Below are positions 48,480-59,903 of a DNA stretch of 64,000 nucleotides, in pieces (position 1 is the stretch's first letter; each line of letters begins with the position of its first letter). The translations under genes were made by a program, and so were the position numbers. The notes under the pieces were generated by a model. It saw nothing but the letters and a program-made list of their open reading frames with translations. It was not told where the DNA came from and did no database searches. Where the stretch lies: assembly GCF_018320785.1 (NCBI RefSeq), contig NC_054867.1, positions 31,127,855 to 31,191,854 of the forward strand, given 5' to 3'. This DNA comes from Cheilinus undulatus. Taxonomy: Eukaryota > Chordata > Actinopteri > Labriformes > Labridae.

Positions 48480-50604
48480 CAAAAACTATTGTTTCTAATA
48501 AGTTTATTTCGAAAATGTAAAAGCAAAACAGTGGATTCAAACATTACATTTTCAAATTCTTTAATATTTTTCCACAAAGAATACAACAGTTCTTACATGG
48601 ATGGAATCCCTGTAGGATACAGTACCCAGAAAACAATAATTCTACTCAGAAAAAAATAAATCAAAATTCCCCTAATTAAACATCTTGTGTGAAAGATGAT
48701 AAGAAAACGTTTTGAAATACAAAACTTTTTGTTCTGATCTGTTTTCAAACAAAGCATCCATACATTAAGGCAGAATAAGGTATGTAAAATAAGGTAATTT
48801 CCTTATGAAGGCCAAGGCTGTTTCTAAAATCAATTCATGGAGTGGTACAAAAGCAAAGTTATGTAATTACATAAGTTAAAAATACAAATTCATACTTTAA
48901 GGTTTCTGATCATTTCACTCCCCAGGCAGACACTGCATTGTTTATTTAACACAGCAGAAATCATGTTTGATTCCAATAAAATCCCTATAATAGTTACAAA
49001 ACTTCTCTCAAGTTCAAAATCTTATGTTGATATTCACACTGTAAGCAATGAAAAGCAGTCACGGCTGATTAGAGTATTACATTGAAATGTTAAAACCATT
49101 TTGGTATTTCTTTAAAGATCATTGGCATCATATGTTGAAACAATGAAATGTGATTATACATGGAAGACATCTTGTCTTTGTATATTTCAAGTCTGACAGT
49201 TTTTTCCAAATCAGATTATAATACATCGTTGATTCTTTACACAAACCTAACGACATATTAAGACAAAGCAAAAAATAACACCTTATTGTAATGTTTAACT
49301 AGAATAAAAGGCAAGGAAGAGATAGGTATTCATTTCTTCTAGGAAAGATTCACAGTGGAACGTGTTTTTGACATGACACATTAATTGAAAAGAAAATCAA
49401 AACACTGCAACGTACTGTCATGTACTAATAATAAAACACAAAGGCCCCATTATTGCAACCCATCAGTTCACTTCTTAAAAACATGAATTAAAGCCAGATC
49501 CACCTAAACAATTAAGCAGATAAAGTGCAAAAATAGATAAAGTTTGCAGCATACATAAAATAATCTATTGCAATACAATCTGTGTGAGTTCCCATTTTTC
49601 AGTTTGTCTATAACAGCACAGCTGATCACTCGCACACTGGTACCAGAACAGCTTTCAGGTAGCTAAATACTTTGCCATAGAGAATAAATACAGAAAGTAC
49701 TGTACATACATGAAAACAATCAGCTGGCATCAGTCTAGGAAATACATATAAGCTCAGAATAAATGCTGACACAAACTGCTGTACAAGATAGTAGAACTAT
49801 GAACTAAAACAACATAAAAAAAACCAAACACTGTTCTCAGGAGGGGGCTGAGATGAACACCTTAAAAAACTGTAAACAAGAGCACCATATATAAAATGCA
49901 CTTTGTAGTCTAGTTAAGGCACAGTTATGAACTGAAACAGGCAGGTCCAGCCATGATGTTTCTATCAGCCAATGACAACAAAAATATTCAAGACCATATT
50001 GCTCCATCTTCTGGAATAATAATAATAATGAAATACTAGTGTAATTCACAAGCGTTAAATACTTGATCTACTGACAAACACGAACTTTTGTAGTAATCTG
50101 CATGTGTAGAACACCTTCATTTTTCTGTGTTAAGTATATTTTAAGCTTGTTATCAAGTTATCTTCCAGTTTTGCTGATATTACATCTTGGTTTCCTATCA
50201 TACTGCCCACCAGGAATATAAATAAATCAAAAATGTGGAGTGAAAAAGACCTCCCCTTCTGGAGGTCAAGGTCTGTATGGAGCATGAAACAGGCTTTTGG
50301 ATGAAACTATTATTTTTAATATTATTTAATACAACAAAATGCTGTTAATTATATAAAATATACAGCTACAATATAAATGGATGGGCATTAGTTCAATGAG
50401 GAGTTCCTGAGGTTGGAGCTCTGCCAGTGCAGCTGGTCACTGGACTGGGATAAAATCTTTGTCTTACTGGCAGATATGCCCACTGCTGCTGTTACTGAAT
50501 CAGTATCATTAGTGAAAACAAACTAATTACCTTCATGCTGAAAAATCTGGACTGCCCTTCTCTTGGTTGGTAGACATACTGAATAGTTTCACTTCTCAGT
50601 TTCC
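48480..50604 (-). other. hyal2: Probable long hyal2 3'UTR
   Basis: This is about 2.1 kb of AT-rich sequence with no recognised repeat after the hyal2 stop. Minus-strand AATAAA hexamers lie at 48946-48941 and 48508-48503, and the ATTAAA variant near 50310-50330. It stops just before the foldback repeat. The 3'UTR could instead end at the nearer variant signals. Confidence 0.35.
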
Positions 50605-52494
50605 TCAGTGTAGCAGGGTGAAGAGTACTAGTGGGAGTAAAAGGCACAGAGGCCAGGTCCCTAAGACAGAGGAGCCTCTATTCTGCCCTTTTTCTTTCTC
50701 TGCACAGGCCTCACCCCTGTACCCGCTGTAGCACTGGCACTGGAAATGTGTGCGAAAAACATCCAGCTCAGCTCGGCCAGGACTGCCCGTAACCTTCAGC
50801 TGGCCGCCCTGGCTTGTGATGCTGTGTGTTAAAGGGCTGAGATGAAGGTACACGTCACTGTCCGGTACTTTGCGTAGACAGCGACCGTGGGATTTACACA
50901 CTTCCTGGCTGCACCGTTCAGCAGCTGTAGACACATTGAGCAGGTACCGGCCCAGCGCTCCCTGAAGATATTTGTCAAGGCTTAAACAGTTTGCCTGCAG
51001 ATAAAACAAGAATGTTAACTCCAGACCTCTAAAAAAAACCTAGGCTATTCAGCACAGAATTTAGAGTAAGAAATGGCACTTACACGGCTGCTTGCATAGG
51101 AGGTATCCCCCCAGAATACAACACCTGCAGCTCCAAGTGCTACACTCTCACCAATGGTGGAGACCAGATCCATCTAATAACATTCACATAAAGTGATCAG
51201 TAGTCTGCCATACGGAATAATGCAAAAAAAATTATCAAAAAGAAAAGCATATCATTTTTTCAATTGCATTTTAATCCTTCCTTCTTCCTCATGGCAGCAA
51301 CAGTGATGCTATCAGTGTCAAACTAAATCCAAGCTGAAGCATTATTAAGTATTGTTGACTTCACTATCTTGTAGCCCCTTAATAAACATACCACGCAGAT
51401 GATATAAATATGTTTAATGGGACCAACATGTGGTCTCTTAGTGCTGCATACTCCTATCCAATGGTTCCATATATAACTGACAACCTAGTTATCACACGTT
51501 CATGCTCCCTTCATGTCATGAATTGATGCTCGAGCAATCTTACCTCAGTTAGGACAATCATCTGACTGATGTAAGTAGGCCGGGTGTAAACAAAAACAGG
51601 ACGTGCCAATCCATCTCCAACAGATGCCAGGCGCATCGCCTCCTTTACCCTATTTCGGACAAAGAGGCGCCCATAATGTGTAGAGCTGAGCACAGAGCCA
51701 ATGTATATGGATGGGAAGAATGCCGTACATTCCATCCATAACCAGTTCAATTGATCATTGCGAGCAATTTCTACAGCAGGACAGCGCCCTGTGTAGTTCT
51801 TCAGACCACCTCTGTAGTCATGGTTGTAACAATCTGGAAACAGGTAGAACCCCCACAGTTGATTTGGCCTCAAATTTTTGGCAAGTCTCAGGGTTTCCAG
51901 CATGAATTTGCGAGCCGACAGCTCAAATTCCTGCTGTGCAACTTTACCCACTTGTTCTGGGGTCCAATGTGGGTTCTTTGCTGCCACCAGTTCACGAGAT
52001 TTTTTTCGATAGATATCTTTAGTTTCCCAATTTCGTATCCATAATGGTCTCCACTCCTCCCAGTCAATCACAGCCAAACCTTTTGCCTCTGGTTCCCGGA
52101 TATATTTCTGCACACCTTCAGGCATCTTCTCATAGTGCTGTGCGAGGCTGGCAAGCTGTGGAAGACCTCCATTAACTGCGGTGCCACCACGCTCATAATA
52201 GGGATACAACCCAAGACGCTCTTTATAGAAGATAGTTAGGTTCTGCCGGACAAAGCCCTCATTGGGGGATGCCACAACGTCAAACTGGTCCAGTGACAAA
52301 CTTACACCATATCTTGGGGTACAATCCTGCGTTGGGGCATTCCAGACAAGAAGAACTGGCTTCTGGGAGTATAATGGCCATCTTGTCTGCTTTAAGTCTG
52401 CTGAACATAAGACTGTCCAAGATATCAACAGAGTCAGGAGCAACCAAGACAGTTTGTTCGCCTTGGTGAAAACAGACTGAGAAACAGCCTTCAT
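50605..52494 (-). CDS. hyal2: hyal2, hyaluronidase-2 (3 coding exons, 476 aa)
   Basis: This glycosyl hydrolase family 56 enzyme cleaves high-molecular-weight hyaluronan at the cell surface. The exons are 52494-51544, 51173-51084 and 50994-50605, with AG/GT borders and all phases zero. The start is ATG 52494 in context AGTGACCATGA; the codon two before it is GTG, not a start. An N-terminal signal peptide (core about residues 15-30, LSWLLLTLLISWTVLCSA) precedes the catalytic domain with the acid/base motif DWEEW (Asp144, Glu146). Hallmarks include RPLW, NYTGRCP, the WLWMECTAFFPSIY block and FVYTRPTY. Exon 2 carries TIGESVALGAAGVVFWG. Exon 3 encodes the Cys-rich EGF-like module and ends in a hydrophobic tail LGTWPLCLLLPLVLFTLLH, typical of a GPI anchor signal and of HYAL2 (human 473 aa). 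An NLT sequon lies near residue 85. Confidence 0.94.
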
Positions 52495-53126
52495 GGTCAC
52501 TGCTCACAGTCTCTCCCCTTTCACTGGAAAAGATAAAAAAGTTTTTTTTTTTTTAAATAGTAATAGTATTTGATATATGCGGCAAAAATTACATTTATGG
52601 AAATAGGGGACTTTGGAGTTAAATTTGTTTTAACACAGTCAGCAATAAGCACTTTATGTCAAGTTTGCATGTTTGTGGAGTTCCCGTATATGTCACACAT
52701 TGAGTTTATGTGAGCATATTCTGTTTTAAAGACTGCACTTTGGCACTTTCATGAAAATTTTATTTACAAGACTATAAAGTATACCAGCTTTTCTGATCGT
52801 TTAATCTCATAGGACTGAAATCGAATAAACAGCTGTAATAACGCTACACGAGCGAAGACCATCAGTATGAAACGTATTTGGTAGACTGTGTACAAGAATG
52901 TATATAATCTATTAATGTCGTAGTATTGGTACAATATTATCTACAAAGGTAAAATACGCTATTAAAACAATGAAATGACCTCAATTTAACATTTTATTAC
53001 TGTGTACTTAGACTACTTTACCGCTCTTCCGTCAACGGGAGTGGACATAACTTAGCTACATTTGTTTCATTGAAACTAAACAGGCGTGCGGTGTTACCTA
53101 ACGTTTTGTTTCTTCTTTTAACTGAC

Positions 53127-53300
53127 CTGTTCCGATGAAGCTGACGACACGGTCTAATTCCACACATGCAACCGTCATTTAAATAACTTTTCCACCGCCC
53201 TGCCATGTGAAAAGTAACGACCATAGTCCGTTCAGTCCATGTTAATGATTAAGAAAGTTAGTATGCTAAAGGCTACCAGTAACTACGACACGCGAAGTTA
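53127..53300 (-). other. hyal2: hyal2 non-coding first exon and promoter region (right edge approximate)
   Basis: Minus-strand CTTCATCGGAACAG is followed by donor GTCAGT at 53126, which pairs with the acceptor TCTTTTCCAG before 52523. The region 53020-53340 has more CpG than its surroundings. If transcription starts right of 53224, an upstream ATG opens a frame that overlaps the hyal2 start (see findings). Confidence 0.5.
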
Positions 53301-54482
53301 TGACGGGGAAACGTTGGGCAACATCAGCTCGGTGTATTGACCCCCGGAGCAGGGGGATTACGAATATAAGAACTATATCATTAATCTTTTACTGCAGTTT
53401 TTAAAAAATACTATGCCGTGTTTCCAATCAGAAAATATTTTTTTATTAAATAATAAACCATAGTTTCGATCTAACTCTGCACAACTGAAAAATAATCTCT
53501 AAATCTTGTGTTAATAACTCCTTGACTTTGTGCTACAGTGGTATGTTCTTCAAGCTCTGCTGTGACGTAGCGCCAACAACAACAGGCACTTCCGGATAAA
53601 AACCAAGCAAAATTAAAGATAAAAAAGGTTATTCTGTTTGTCGAAGTTTGATCAAAATTTAAATGAATAATCTTGTTAATCGAAATTAATGTTTATTTTG
53701 GTGTTTTAGATGTTTTTATACTCATTAGTAGGGAAGCGTTATCGGGACGTTACCTGCATTGGAAACGTTAAAATGATCTAGATAAATTAATTTTATTTGG
53801 ATTTTTGACATTTAGAAATTCTTCACGTTGAAACAACTCCATGAGTACCTGGATGCATAGCCTACTGGGCCTATAGACTTAAAAAATACTGCACAGAAAC
53901 ATGAAAGTAAAAGTACTTTTATGGACAAAAAGTTCCACTTTGACTGATTCTTTAATTTTATCTATCTTTTCTATCCTGAGCAGAAATTATACTCTTACTT
54001 GCTTTTACCCTGGCTTAAGTAAGGTGGATTTCTCATTGAGAGATACCTTTGTTTTTATTGATGCATATTTTGTCTCTCATATGCCCTTATTGGTGGGACT
54101 TTGAGCACTTCATCGTTTTTATCATGTTTTAATAGCGTTATTTCTCTCTAATGTGATGGTTCATATAACATTTGTTTTATGAATATCCTAATATATCTCC
54201 ATCTCTTGCTGGCTGCTAAACAGTTTTACATTCAGATACAATAAAGTAACTGGAACATAACATGTATCAAATTTTAAGATAAAGATGGAAGAATAATTCC
54301 CTGACTAATGAAATCAAATTACCAATGGATCATTGCACTGAAATGCACAGTATCATTGCTCTCACCCACACGTATGTGCTGATGTTTTGGCTTTTGTATT
54401 TGTTTTTTATTCAAGCCAATTCTAGCAAAAGACTAAGTCATCTTGAAATCTCTGAATAGTGCATGCAAGTAATGTGACTTAC

Positions 54483-54635
54483 CAGTAATTGTTTTGCCTC
54501 TTCGTTCTGGATGATATCAAGCTGATCCACATGCAAACAGGTCATGCTTTTTTTTCTGCTCTATTATCGTATTTGAAAGAAAAAAACACAGGCTCATTGT
54601 GTTGAAGTGTAAAAGTGACTGCTATTTAAATATCT
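54483..54635 (-). promoter_or_regulatory. Candidate TATA-containing first exon, possibly an alternative hyal2 promoter
   Basis: On the minus strand, ATATTTAAATAGCAG (54632 downward) is followed about 110 bp after an expected start site by a consensus donor CTG|GTAAGT (54482-54477). A 21-codon frame beginning MTCLHVDQLDII runs into the donor. I do not recognise it as part of any protein. Spliced to the hyal2 acceptor at 52523 it would stop at once, so this would be 5'UTR. This is inference only; there is no transcript evidence. Confidence 0.25.
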
Positions 54636-56966
54636 TGCAGGCTCCTCCTCTGTCTGAGATCTAGCTTACACACACTGGCACAGTGCCTCAGCATAGGATT
54701 TTCCCTTTCCCTCTTTTCAACAGCACTGTCTGAGGAACCTTCTCTCTCTGTGCTGCTTTGACAACTCTATTTGAGCAACATTCAAATCTATAGCAACTGA
54801 AATATTATGGTTGAATGTCACTGACTGGGTGCAAAAGCAAAAAGCATTCATCTTTTTAATCTATATGGTCAGATCAGGACAAGATTACAACAAAGCATAA
54901 CAGCATAAATGTAAAATTAACACCAGATAACGAGAAAAAACTAATTTCTGTCACAAGACAATTTGAATATGATTTGCATAGTTTAAAATTTGCTTGGGTA
55001 AATCACTGTGCTAACATGATTTTAGCACTGAGGGATGCAGCACATGTCATGTAAAGTGGCTGTTTAAAAAGGTCACATTTTGGTTATTAAAAAAACTCTA
55101 ATCATGACAGCAGTCCTTAAAACTGCCTTTTCAGCCAGCTTTTATCATCTTTATCCCATGTCTCTTCTATTAAGGAGACAAGAGCGAGAAACATAGTAGC
55201 AGCTCTGGCTTACAACAATGATTTAACAAGCACATGTGAAGTTTAAAGATTTAATTGATCCACTAAACTGTTTGTGAAAGACAACTTGTGTTATATGGAA
55301 TCTGGCAAAGTATTAAAATTTTTACAGGTTATGAAATGTTATAGTTCTAGATCAGGCTGGAAGATAATGTCATTCAGTAGATGTGAATAAACCTACTTTT
55401 CTAATCAACAACAGAGTGAAGGTTGTGATTTTAACTCTATGATAAGGCAGATAAGGAAAGACACATTGTGATCAGAAAGGGCAATAAGACAATAACTGTC
55501 ACTGTTATAGACTCACCATCTGCTACTTTGTTATGTAGTTTTAAAAAAAAAATAGAGACAACTTTTCACTGTGGATGTAAAAGCTGCCATAATAAACTGC
55601 AGTCATCATCTGATTTTTTTGTTATGCAACAATAACTGAAGAAGTCGATATATCCATGCATCCATTTGCACTGCCAGGCCACACATAATTAATTAATAAA
55701 AATATATATCTCAAAAGCATGAGAAGATATACAGGAGCTAAAGCTGCTCAGTAGCATTTGTGGAGTTGCTTTATAACTGTTTAGTAAGATCTCAGTTTGC
55801 GCTTGAAGCAGGGAAAACACATTAAAAAGGATTTTCTCGTGATTTCCTTGATGCTGTTTCCCACATTAAAAGCAGCCACTTAATGCAGCATTATCCAATG
55901 CAGAAGAATTCTTAAATTAATTTTGATGACAGGGCACTATGTAATAATATTTCCTGTGAAAAATACCTCAATCTATGATTTCATGTCCTAAAATGTTCCC
56001 AGACTGTGGTCAGCAGAGCCAAAGGGCTGACTGGTGGTTTTCTGAGTCTTTTTTTCCTTTCACTCCTATAGTACATAAAACACGATGGCTTTGCATATTA
56101 TCACAGCTTTGTAAAAGTAAACAACCAAAATAAGTGTAGCACCATGTCTCCCACTGACTCAGCTGAAAACAGGTGCTTGAGATAAAACAGCAAGAAAACA
56201 TGTGGTGAGCAAAATCATTTCATGGAAGCAATAAAGTGGGGTGGATTTTTGCATAGCCCTCTTTATCCTCTAAGGAGAACAATATCAGATAGCTTTGCAC
56301 AAAGCCTTTCCCATGGAAACTGCACTGATGACATCGACTTCTTCACTCCCTCATTAGCAAATACACATACACGTGCATCAGTTCTAAACAATGTAATTTC
56401 CTGCTCAGGCTTTCCACTTGATCGCAGGTGGAGGTCAGACACTTCCATTACATGGGTGAGCAGATCTGTCAGTTTATCTTAGTGTTCACAGCCATAGATT
56501 AAAAAAAAGCTGAATTTGTCTTCATCAGGTATTTGATAAATAGCTCTCATGGGTTTGCCAATTTGTCTTCAGACAGGCCACTTTTGACATGAAGAGGAAA
56601 AAGAGAAATTCCTTTGTCTCAGTTTTGACAGCATATTATTTTCTGATTCACAAACAAAACTCAACATTAAGTACACATGGTTTTAATTAGATTTTTAAAA
56701 ATATTTTCCTCTCAGTTGTTAACTTTAAAATGCCCATAATATTCATATTTGCACACTTCATCAATTTCAACCACTGTCTATCACTATTCAACAAGATTTA
56801 CATTACATTTCTCTGGGCTAACATCATTTTATGTCTGTATACATATTATTTGTAATAACAGAAAACTCAGTCCCTTAAAGCCTCTGGTATGGTTTCTGTG
56901 TATTTTTTCAATAAACACTTTAGATAGGTTTTTGTTCATGTTTTTATGGTACATGCAGACATAACA

Positions 56967-58205
56967 TACAGGTGCATCTAAAAAAACCAGAATATCATGT
57001 AATAGTTCATTTTTCCCCCATGATTCACTTTAGAAAGTTACATTTCCATATATTCTAGATTCATGTCTTACGAAGTGAAGTGTTTATGATTACAGTTTAC
57101 ATCACAGGGAAATCTATATTCCATGTTACAATACTAGAATAGTTTGGAAAAGTCAAATTTACAAAGGTTTCCTGTGCCTTTATTCCCATGCTGTAATTGA
57201 GTACACACAACCACAATCATAGAGAAGATTGCTGACTTGACTCTTGTCCAGAGGACAGTCATTGACCTTTGTGGTGGGTAAGGCACTGAAGGTCACTGCT
57301 GAAAGGGCAGGCTGTTCTCAGAGGCTGTATCAGAGAATACTCAGTGATGGATTGGGATGCCATGTTATCTGATGTGCTTTATCAAGTCCAGAGTCAACCC
57401 TGTCACCCATCTACCAGATTTTAGAGCACTTCATGCTTCGATCTAGTGGGAAACTTTGAAATGCTGATTTCCTTTTCCAGCTGGACTTCCTGATGTTTGA
57501 CCTCCTGATGAAGGCTTGATGCTGAAACGCATTGAAGTGTGTTTTTAAGGTCTACACATGACCATGCCATGAAAATAACGGCATTTTAATGCTTAAAGAG
57601 AGTGCCTTGGAGTTTTCTTCCTGTTTGTTATCCATGGTCACCCATCTACCAGGAGATTTTAGAGCACTTCATGCCTCCATTTAGTGGGAAACTTTGAAAT
57701 ACTGATTTCCTTTTCCAGCTGGACTTGGTATCTGCCCACGGTGCAGCTAAAACTATCACAAACTTGTTTGCTAACCATAATATTACTGTTTGATTGGCCA
57801 GCCAACTAGCCTGACTTGAACTCTGTAGAAAATCTCTGATGAATTGCCAAGAGGAAGATGAGAGACACCAGACTCAACAATACAGATGAGCTGAAGGCTG
57901 CTATCACAGCAACCTAGGCTTCATAACATCCCAGCAGTGCCACAGACTGATTGGCTCCATGCCACATCATATAGACGCAGTAATTTGTGAAAAAGGAGCT
58001 CCGACCAAGTACTGAGCATAAATGAACATCATTTTCCAGAAGGTCAACATTTCTGTTTTATAAATCCTTTTGTGGCATGATGTTTTGTAATCGCTTTGTT
58101 ACTTTGTAATGACAAATCTAGAATTTAAGGAGGTTTCACTTCTTGAATTAAATCAAAGGGAAAAAGGAACCTTTACATGATATTATTTTTAGATGCACCA
58201 ACATA
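56967..58205 (+). pseudogene. Decayed Tc1-like transposon with an internal duplication
   Basis: The terminal repeats match: GGTGCATCTAAAAAAACCAG followed by AATATCATGTAA on the left (56971), and GGTGCATCTAAAAATA, ATATCATGTAA reverse-complemented on the right (ending 58199). TA dinucleotides flank both ends. The interior retains nucleotide blocks of a Tc1 transposase in plus orientation: GTCATTGACC, AGTGATGGATTGGGATGCCA, TTGATTGGCCAGCCAACTAG and GAGGAAGATGAGAGACACCA. No frame is open. About 85 bp (57402-57487) recurs at 57640-57725 with an unrelated ~150-bp piece between. Confidence 0.85.
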
Positions 58206-59903
58206 TGTTTAGAATGGTTTGACCATAAAATAACTGTTTTTGTTTTTTTGCTGTTGTTTTTTTTTTTTTTTTTTACTTTAAACTGATAAAAGATACTTAC
58301 ATTTTCACAATGGTCATTTCGCTGTTCCACTTATAAAAGTTGCTTAAACTCCTTAAATTGAGTGTAATGCAATCAAAAATATGTATCTTTGTCCACTAGA
58401 CAACAGAATCCTGTTTTCTTAACTACTAGGCCAAATTGCAGAGATGAAAAATGTCACTTTGTACATAAAACTGGTTATCAAAAACAGGAAAAATAAGAAG
58501 TAATCTCTGCTCTAGGATGATGCAGCAGTGCCTGTTGTATGTACCAAAAATCACAGCCACTCATGGAAAATGTGCTTTCTCCACTGTCAAAAACTGCCGG
58601 GACCCAATGATGAAAGATTGGTCTGGGGGCTGTGTTGGACCTGTCCAGCCTACATTTGAACCATCAAAGCAAGAATCATATTCAGAAAAGAGAACATTGA
58701 TCCCCTCATTCATAGGGACTTTAAAAAAATAGATGATTTGTTCTTCAGTTCATGGCATCCACAAAGGAGGTAGTATGTAGGCATAGCTAGCTAGAAAAAC
58801 TGCAGACTGTCATGTTGCAACCAGTAATCAGAAAAGAGACGCTACTTAAGCACTCAGTGCTTTAGAAATCACTGGAATCTTATTAGTATTAAGCCCCAAA
58901 TTTGCCCCAAGAAAAATACCCAAAGATGGTGTCAGTTAATCACTATTAACATAGAGTTCTCGGTCTTTTCACGTGTACATATACCCTTACTCCAGAATTC
59001 AAAACACAAGTAAAATAGACACAACTGTGGGCCTGTCGCATTGTTTTGTTAAGCACCTTCATTTGCAATATGATAGATTTCATGCTGATTTTTTTGTCTT
59101 CCATCTTTCCAGCTAGTAATGTATATGAGTTAAATATGCTATTTGCCTGTAATGTACTGACAAAAAAGAGCAGAATGACACAGTTCAGCATTTTAAAATT
59201 GTAATTAAAAAACAGTTATAATAAATTAAAAGTGAGACAGTATGCTGAAGCAGCAAAGGAAACAACAGGATCTCTTACTAGACTCACTGCTGCTGTGTAC
59301 ATGTGTGGCTCTGAGGTCATTGAAGCCAGTCCATCACACTGACAATGTGACATAAATCCACATCAGAATTTGTCTCCTACTGATTGTCGACTCCTTGGAC
59401 TATTACTGATAAGCAGATCCCGTCTCATGCATAATAAAGCAGGTCATCATGGTGTCAAAAACTAAAGTGTGCACTTAAACTTTCCAGCTCTTGCTATGAC
59501 CATGTCATAGGAAAATGGTCACATTCTTCTGAAACCTCTCAAGTCAAGCCATAAAACATTCTGCAGCAAAATAATCAGGACTCTGTCACATTTCATCCCA
59601 TATCTGCACGCACGCTCACACTTAACATGCATACGAACCATGAACTGTAAACTGGGTTGGTTTTGCCAACTTGGCACCCCTCTAGATCTCCATTGGTGAC
59701 CTATTCTGTGTCTAATGCAACACAAGCCAAAAACAGATCACATGCAGAGGCTCAGCACACATTGCATCAGCCTGTCCAAATAAGGGCATCAAATACATCA
59801 AGAGATCGTGTTATTTTAAAAGGTGGTTCAGGCTTCCAGCTGTGGGGAAAACCACTGGACGGAGTTGACATTGTGATGAGTCCAAGACATTGCTCAGACA
59901 TCA

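Larger units (their letters stand above)
53301..59903. other. Spacer between hyal2 promoter and tusc2 3' end
   Basis: This 6.6-kb AT-rich stretch has one clear transposon (56967-58205) and a T-tract at 58257-58274. A possible alternative first exon with a TATA-like box lies at 54483-54635. The tusc2 3'UTR runs left from 59903, but I found no canonical polyadenylation hexamer nearby. No other gene is readable here. Confidence 0.6.

Noticed and set aside
50605-52494. hyal1 or hyal3 instead of hyal2
   Set aside because: The hydrophobic GPI-type C-terminus, EGF-like tail and neighbouring tusc2 all favour hyal2.
52498-52500. A start codon two codons upstream for hyal2
   Set aside because: The codon is GTG. 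The first in-frame ATG is at 52494-52492 and has a good initiation context.
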